Origin: an uncultured Oscillospiraceae bacterium
Lineage (GTDB): Bacteria > Bacillota > Clostridia > Oscillospirales > Ruminococcaceae
Assembly: GCA_902489475.1 (NCBI GenBank)
Contig: CABUAH010000024.1
Location: 1 to 25,010, forward strand
Direction: 5' to 3'
DNA: 25,010 nt
Shown: positions 23,300 through 25,010 of the stretch, piece by piece
Position numbering within the stretch: position 1 is the first letter of the stretch
Layout: the number at the start of each line of letters is the position of its first letter
Notes under the pieces: model-generated
Told to the model about the DNA's origin: nothing
What the model saw: the letters and a program-made list of their open reading frames with translations, nothing else
Database searches by the model: none
Position numbers and translations under genes: made by a program

Positions 23300-24418
23300 T
23301 TATTTTTCAATTTCTCCCTGTGACAAAGCTTTTAGATAAGCATTTATAAATCCGTCTAGGTCGCCGTCCATAACTCCGCTCACATTTCCTTGCTCGTAGC
23401 CTGTTCGATGGTCCTTCACAAGAGTATAAGGCATGAAAACATAGCTTCTTATCTGTGCACCCCAAGCGATTTCCTTATGCACACCTTTGATGTCCTCGAT
23501 TTTTTCCAGATGCTCACGTTCTTTTATTTCAATGAGCTTTGCTTTTAACATTTTCATTGCATAATCTTTGTTTTGGTGTTGGCTTCTCTGTGTTTGACAA
23601 GCGCATACGATTCCTGTGGGCTTGTGCGTAATTCTTACAGCCGAATCGGTTTTGTTGATGTGTTGACCGCCGGCACCGCTTGCACGATATGTTGCAACCT
23701 CAATATCATCAGGACGGATGTCAACCTCTATCGTATCGTCAATTTCGGGCATAACATCTACTGCTGCAAAAGAGGTGTGTCGAGAACCTGAGCTGTCGAA
23801 AGGAGATATTCTGACAAGTCTGTGTATGCCTGCTTCGCTCTTTAAATATCCGTAGCAGTTTTCACCCTCAATCATGATAGTTGCGCTTTTGATTCCTGCA
23901 TCATTTCCGTCAAGGACATCAAGAGTTGTAACTTTATATCCGTGCGATTCCGCCCAGTGGTTATACATTCTCAAAAGCATCTCTGTCCAGTCCTGCGCTT
24001 CTGTTCCACCTGCACCTGCGTGGAAGGATAAGATTGCGTTTTGCTTATCGTATTCGCCTGTAAGCAGAGTTGAAAGCGTTACCTCGTCAAGCTCTTTTAC
24101 AAGCTCGCTAATGCCGTCCTTAGCTTCTTTGGCAGAATCCTCGTCATCCATTTCTTCAGCCAGATCGATTAATGCCTCCAAATCATTATACTGAGAAAAA
24201 AGAGATTCATATTTCTTTACTTTATTTTCAAGAGAGCTGATTTGCTTTAGTACTTTTTTTGAATTAGATGAATCATTCCAAAAATCAGCATCGTTAGTTT
24301 TTGTTTGGAGGTTTGCAGCCTCATTTTTCGCATTTTTAATATCCAGAACCTCGTAAAGCTCATCAATTTTTGGCTTATAGCTTTTAAGTTCGGTTCTTAG
24401 CTCGTTAATAATTATCAT
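23300..24418 (-). CDS. prfB: Peptide chain release factor 2, single-frame gene
   Basis: A 372-residue release factor that recognises UGA and UAA stop codons. It has the tripeptide SPF in RISPFDSSGSRH for stop-codon reading, and the GGQ motif (G250-G-Q252) for peptidyl-tRNA hydrolysis, with the usual GAGGQHINK context. In many bacteria the gene has an internal UGA near codon 25 that needs a +1 frameshift for autoregulation; here the equivalent region reads EVLDIKN in one continuous frame, so this control is missing. Start ATG 24418 behind GGAGGAAATACACTTT. Own sigma-A promoter at 24454-24482. Confidence 0.96.
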   Translation of the reverse strand: MIIINELRTELKSYKPKIDELYEVLDIKNAKNEAANLQTKTNDADFWNDSSNSKKVLKQISSLENKVKKYESLFSQYNDLEALIDLAEEMDDEDSAKEAKDGISELVKELDEVTLSTLLTGEYDKQNAILSFHAGAGGTEAQDWTEMLLRMYNHWAESHGYKVTTLDVLDGNDAGIKSATIMIEGENCYGYLKSEAGIHRLVRISPFDSSGSRHTSFAAVDVMPEIDDTIEVDIRPDDIEVATYRASGAGGQHINKTDSAVRITHKPTGIVCACQTQRSQHQNKDYAMKMLKAKLIEIKEREHLEKIEDIKGVHKEIAWGAQIRSYVFMPYTLVKDHRTGYEQGNVSGVMDGDLDGFINAYLKALSQGEIEK

Positions 24419-24453
24419 AAAGTGTATTTCCTCCGGATTTCTGTTTAAAATAT

Positions 24454-24482
24454 ATTATAACCGTTTTTTGTGTATTTGTAAA
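24454..24482 (-). promoter_or_regulatory. Sigma-A promoter for prfB
   Basis: On the minus strand: TTTACA (24482-24477), 17-bp spacer, TATAAT (24459-24454). It lies 36 bp before the prfB start. Confidence 0.8.
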
Positions 24483-24545
24483 GAACTGTAAAAACACTGC
24501 TTGATTTCTTTTGCTATACAGCACAAAAAATCTTTGGGAAAACTA

Positions 24546-24574
24546 TTGACAAAATAAGTTAGCTGTGGTAAAAT
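24546..24574 (+). promoter_or_regulatory. Sigma-A promoter for the tRNA-Gln pair
   Basis: TTGACA (24546-24551), 17-bp spacer, TAAAAT (24569-24574), 30 bp before the first tRNA. Confidence 0.75.
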
Positions 24575-24604
24575 TATAAAGCTGTTTGAGTGGTGAATAG
24601 ATAT

Positions 24605-24680
24605 TGGGATATAGCCAAGCGGTAAGGCAGCGGACTTTGACTCCGTCATTCCGATGGTTCGAATCCATCTATCCCAACCA
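24605..24680 (+). tRNA. tRNA-Gln (UUG)
   Basis: A complete 76-nt cloverleaf with encoded CCA. The acceptor stem TGGGATA/TATCCCA has the weak U1-A72 pair typical of Gln tRNAs. Anticodon loop CTTTGAC holds TTG at 24637-24639, reading CAA. The T arm has GGTTCGAATCC. Confidence 0.97.
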
Positions 24681-24714
24681 AACGACGCTGATTGAGATTT
24701 CGGCGTCTATATAT

Positions 24715-24790
24715 TGGGGTATCGCCAAGTGGTAAGGCCCCGGATTCTGATTCCGGTATTCCGTAGGTTCGAATCCTACTACCCCAGCCA
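24715..24790 (+). tRNA. tRNA-Gln (CUG)
   Basis: A complete 76-nt cloverleaf with encoded CCA. Acceptor stem TGGGGTA/TACCCCA; anticodon loop TTCTGAT with CTG at 24747-24749, reading CAG. It is 34 nt after the UUG isoacceptor and probably in the same transcript. Confidence 0.97.
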
Positions 24791-24791
24791 T

Positions 24792-24844
24792 AACCGGACA
24801 CTAATTTTGATACAATGCGTATCTTGATTGGTGTCCGGTTTTTA
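24792..24844 (+). terminator. Terminator after the tRNA-Gln pair
   Basis: A perfect 10-bp stem, AACCGGACAC (24792-24801) with GTGTCCGGTT (24831-24840), contains a nested GATAC/GTATC hairpin and is followed by TTTA (five T residues, 24839-24843). Confidence 0.85.
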
Positions 24845-24931
24845 GTGCTTGTTACAGAATTAGATAATTAAATCGAGCTTGACAAATTGGAATTTGTAGA
24901 AATACTTCCTTAAGTCAAAAGAGAAAATGAT

Positions 24932-25010
24932 ATGGTTAGTTGTAGAGTAGGTTGTATAATGTATGAATTTGGTACTGTTTCTTCTTTGTATTCCTTTTTA
25001 ACAATAGGTT
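24932..25010 (+). CDS. Possible 5' end of a gene running off the window
   Basis: An open frame begins at ATG 24932 (another in-frame ATG at 24959) and stays open to the window edge, giving 26 codons starting MVSCRVGCIMYEFGTV. The ribosome site is poor (AAGAGAAAATGAT), and the only upstream promoter candidate, TTGACA at 24879-24884 with AATACT at 24901-24906, is weak. No family can be assigned. The rest of 24845-24931 shows nothing recognisable. Confidence 0.25.
   Translation, partial: MVSCRVGCIMYEFGTVSSLYSFLTIG

Noticed and set aside
24455..24649. 64-codon open frame on the minus strand
   Set aside because: It overlaps the prfB promoter and the first tRNA-Gln on the opposite strand and has no supporting ribosome site.
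24879..24906. Promoter TTGACA/AATACT near the right edge
   Set aside because: The -10 matches at only four of six positions and the downstream frame is unsupported.

Overview
The window looks like a chromosomal segment of an AT-rich, spore-forming member of the Clostridia, most plausibly of the Oscillospirales/Ruminococcaceae type. Supporting signs are SpoIVA next to a SipL-like SPOCS/LysM protein, a SpoIIM-like protein with a sigma-E-type promoter, a tetrahydrofolate riboswitch ahead of a folate ECF transporter gene, an inhibitory-type lipoprotein serpin, and strong AGGAGG ribosome binding sites. The lineage call is inference from gene content; no 16S rRNA or ribosomal protein gene is present.

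Layout. 1-2547: a metal-resistance operon with a perfect inverted-repeat operator, an ArsR/SmtB repressor and a CadA/ZntA-type P1B ATPase. 2548-3006: a gene-free stretch with a GC-rich repeat-like segment, a MITE-like inverted-repeat element and a terminator-like hairpin. 3007-5454: an ECF sigma factor, a membrane protein that is probably its anti-sigma factor, and a lipoprotein serpin, tightly spaced as one operon. 5564-7966: prmA, a PII-like protein and an orphan type IV pilin-like protein. 8021-8222: a terminator and a structured repeat. 8253-11262 (minus): spoIVA and sipL, read from a putative sigma-E promoter. 11557-15822: a divergent type IIA topoisomerase pair (ParE-like and ParC-like). 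15841-16590: a zinc-ribbon membrane protein. 16909-18630: a zinc-ribbon/PASTA membrane protein whose kinase domain has lost its catalytic residues. 18786-19748: pfkA. 19811-20598: THF riboswitch and folT. 20665-21474: proC. 21535-22131: spoIIM-like gene. 22139-22266: a second structured repeat. 22349-23248: a YesL/DUF624 membrane protein. 23300-24418 (minus): prfB without the programmed frameshift. 24605-24790: tRNA-Gln(UUG) and tRNA-Gln(CUG), then a terminator.

How the parts work together. The first operon is a standard metal-efflux switch. SipL and SpoIVA together build the base of the spore coat around the forespore, and the SpoIIM-like protein would act in engulfment; both transcription units carry the same -10 octamer. 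The most unusual parts are the sigma/anti-sigma/serpin operon, which suggests an envelope- or protease-responsive switch controlling a surface protease inhibitor; the zinc-ribbon PASTA pseudokinase; and the divergent topoisomerase pair, whose ParC-like subunit has alanine at the usual quinolone-contact serine. Two copies of a multi-hairpin noncoding element (8091-8222 and 22139-22266) remain unexplained and may be remnants of IS200/IS605-type ends or a structured RNA.
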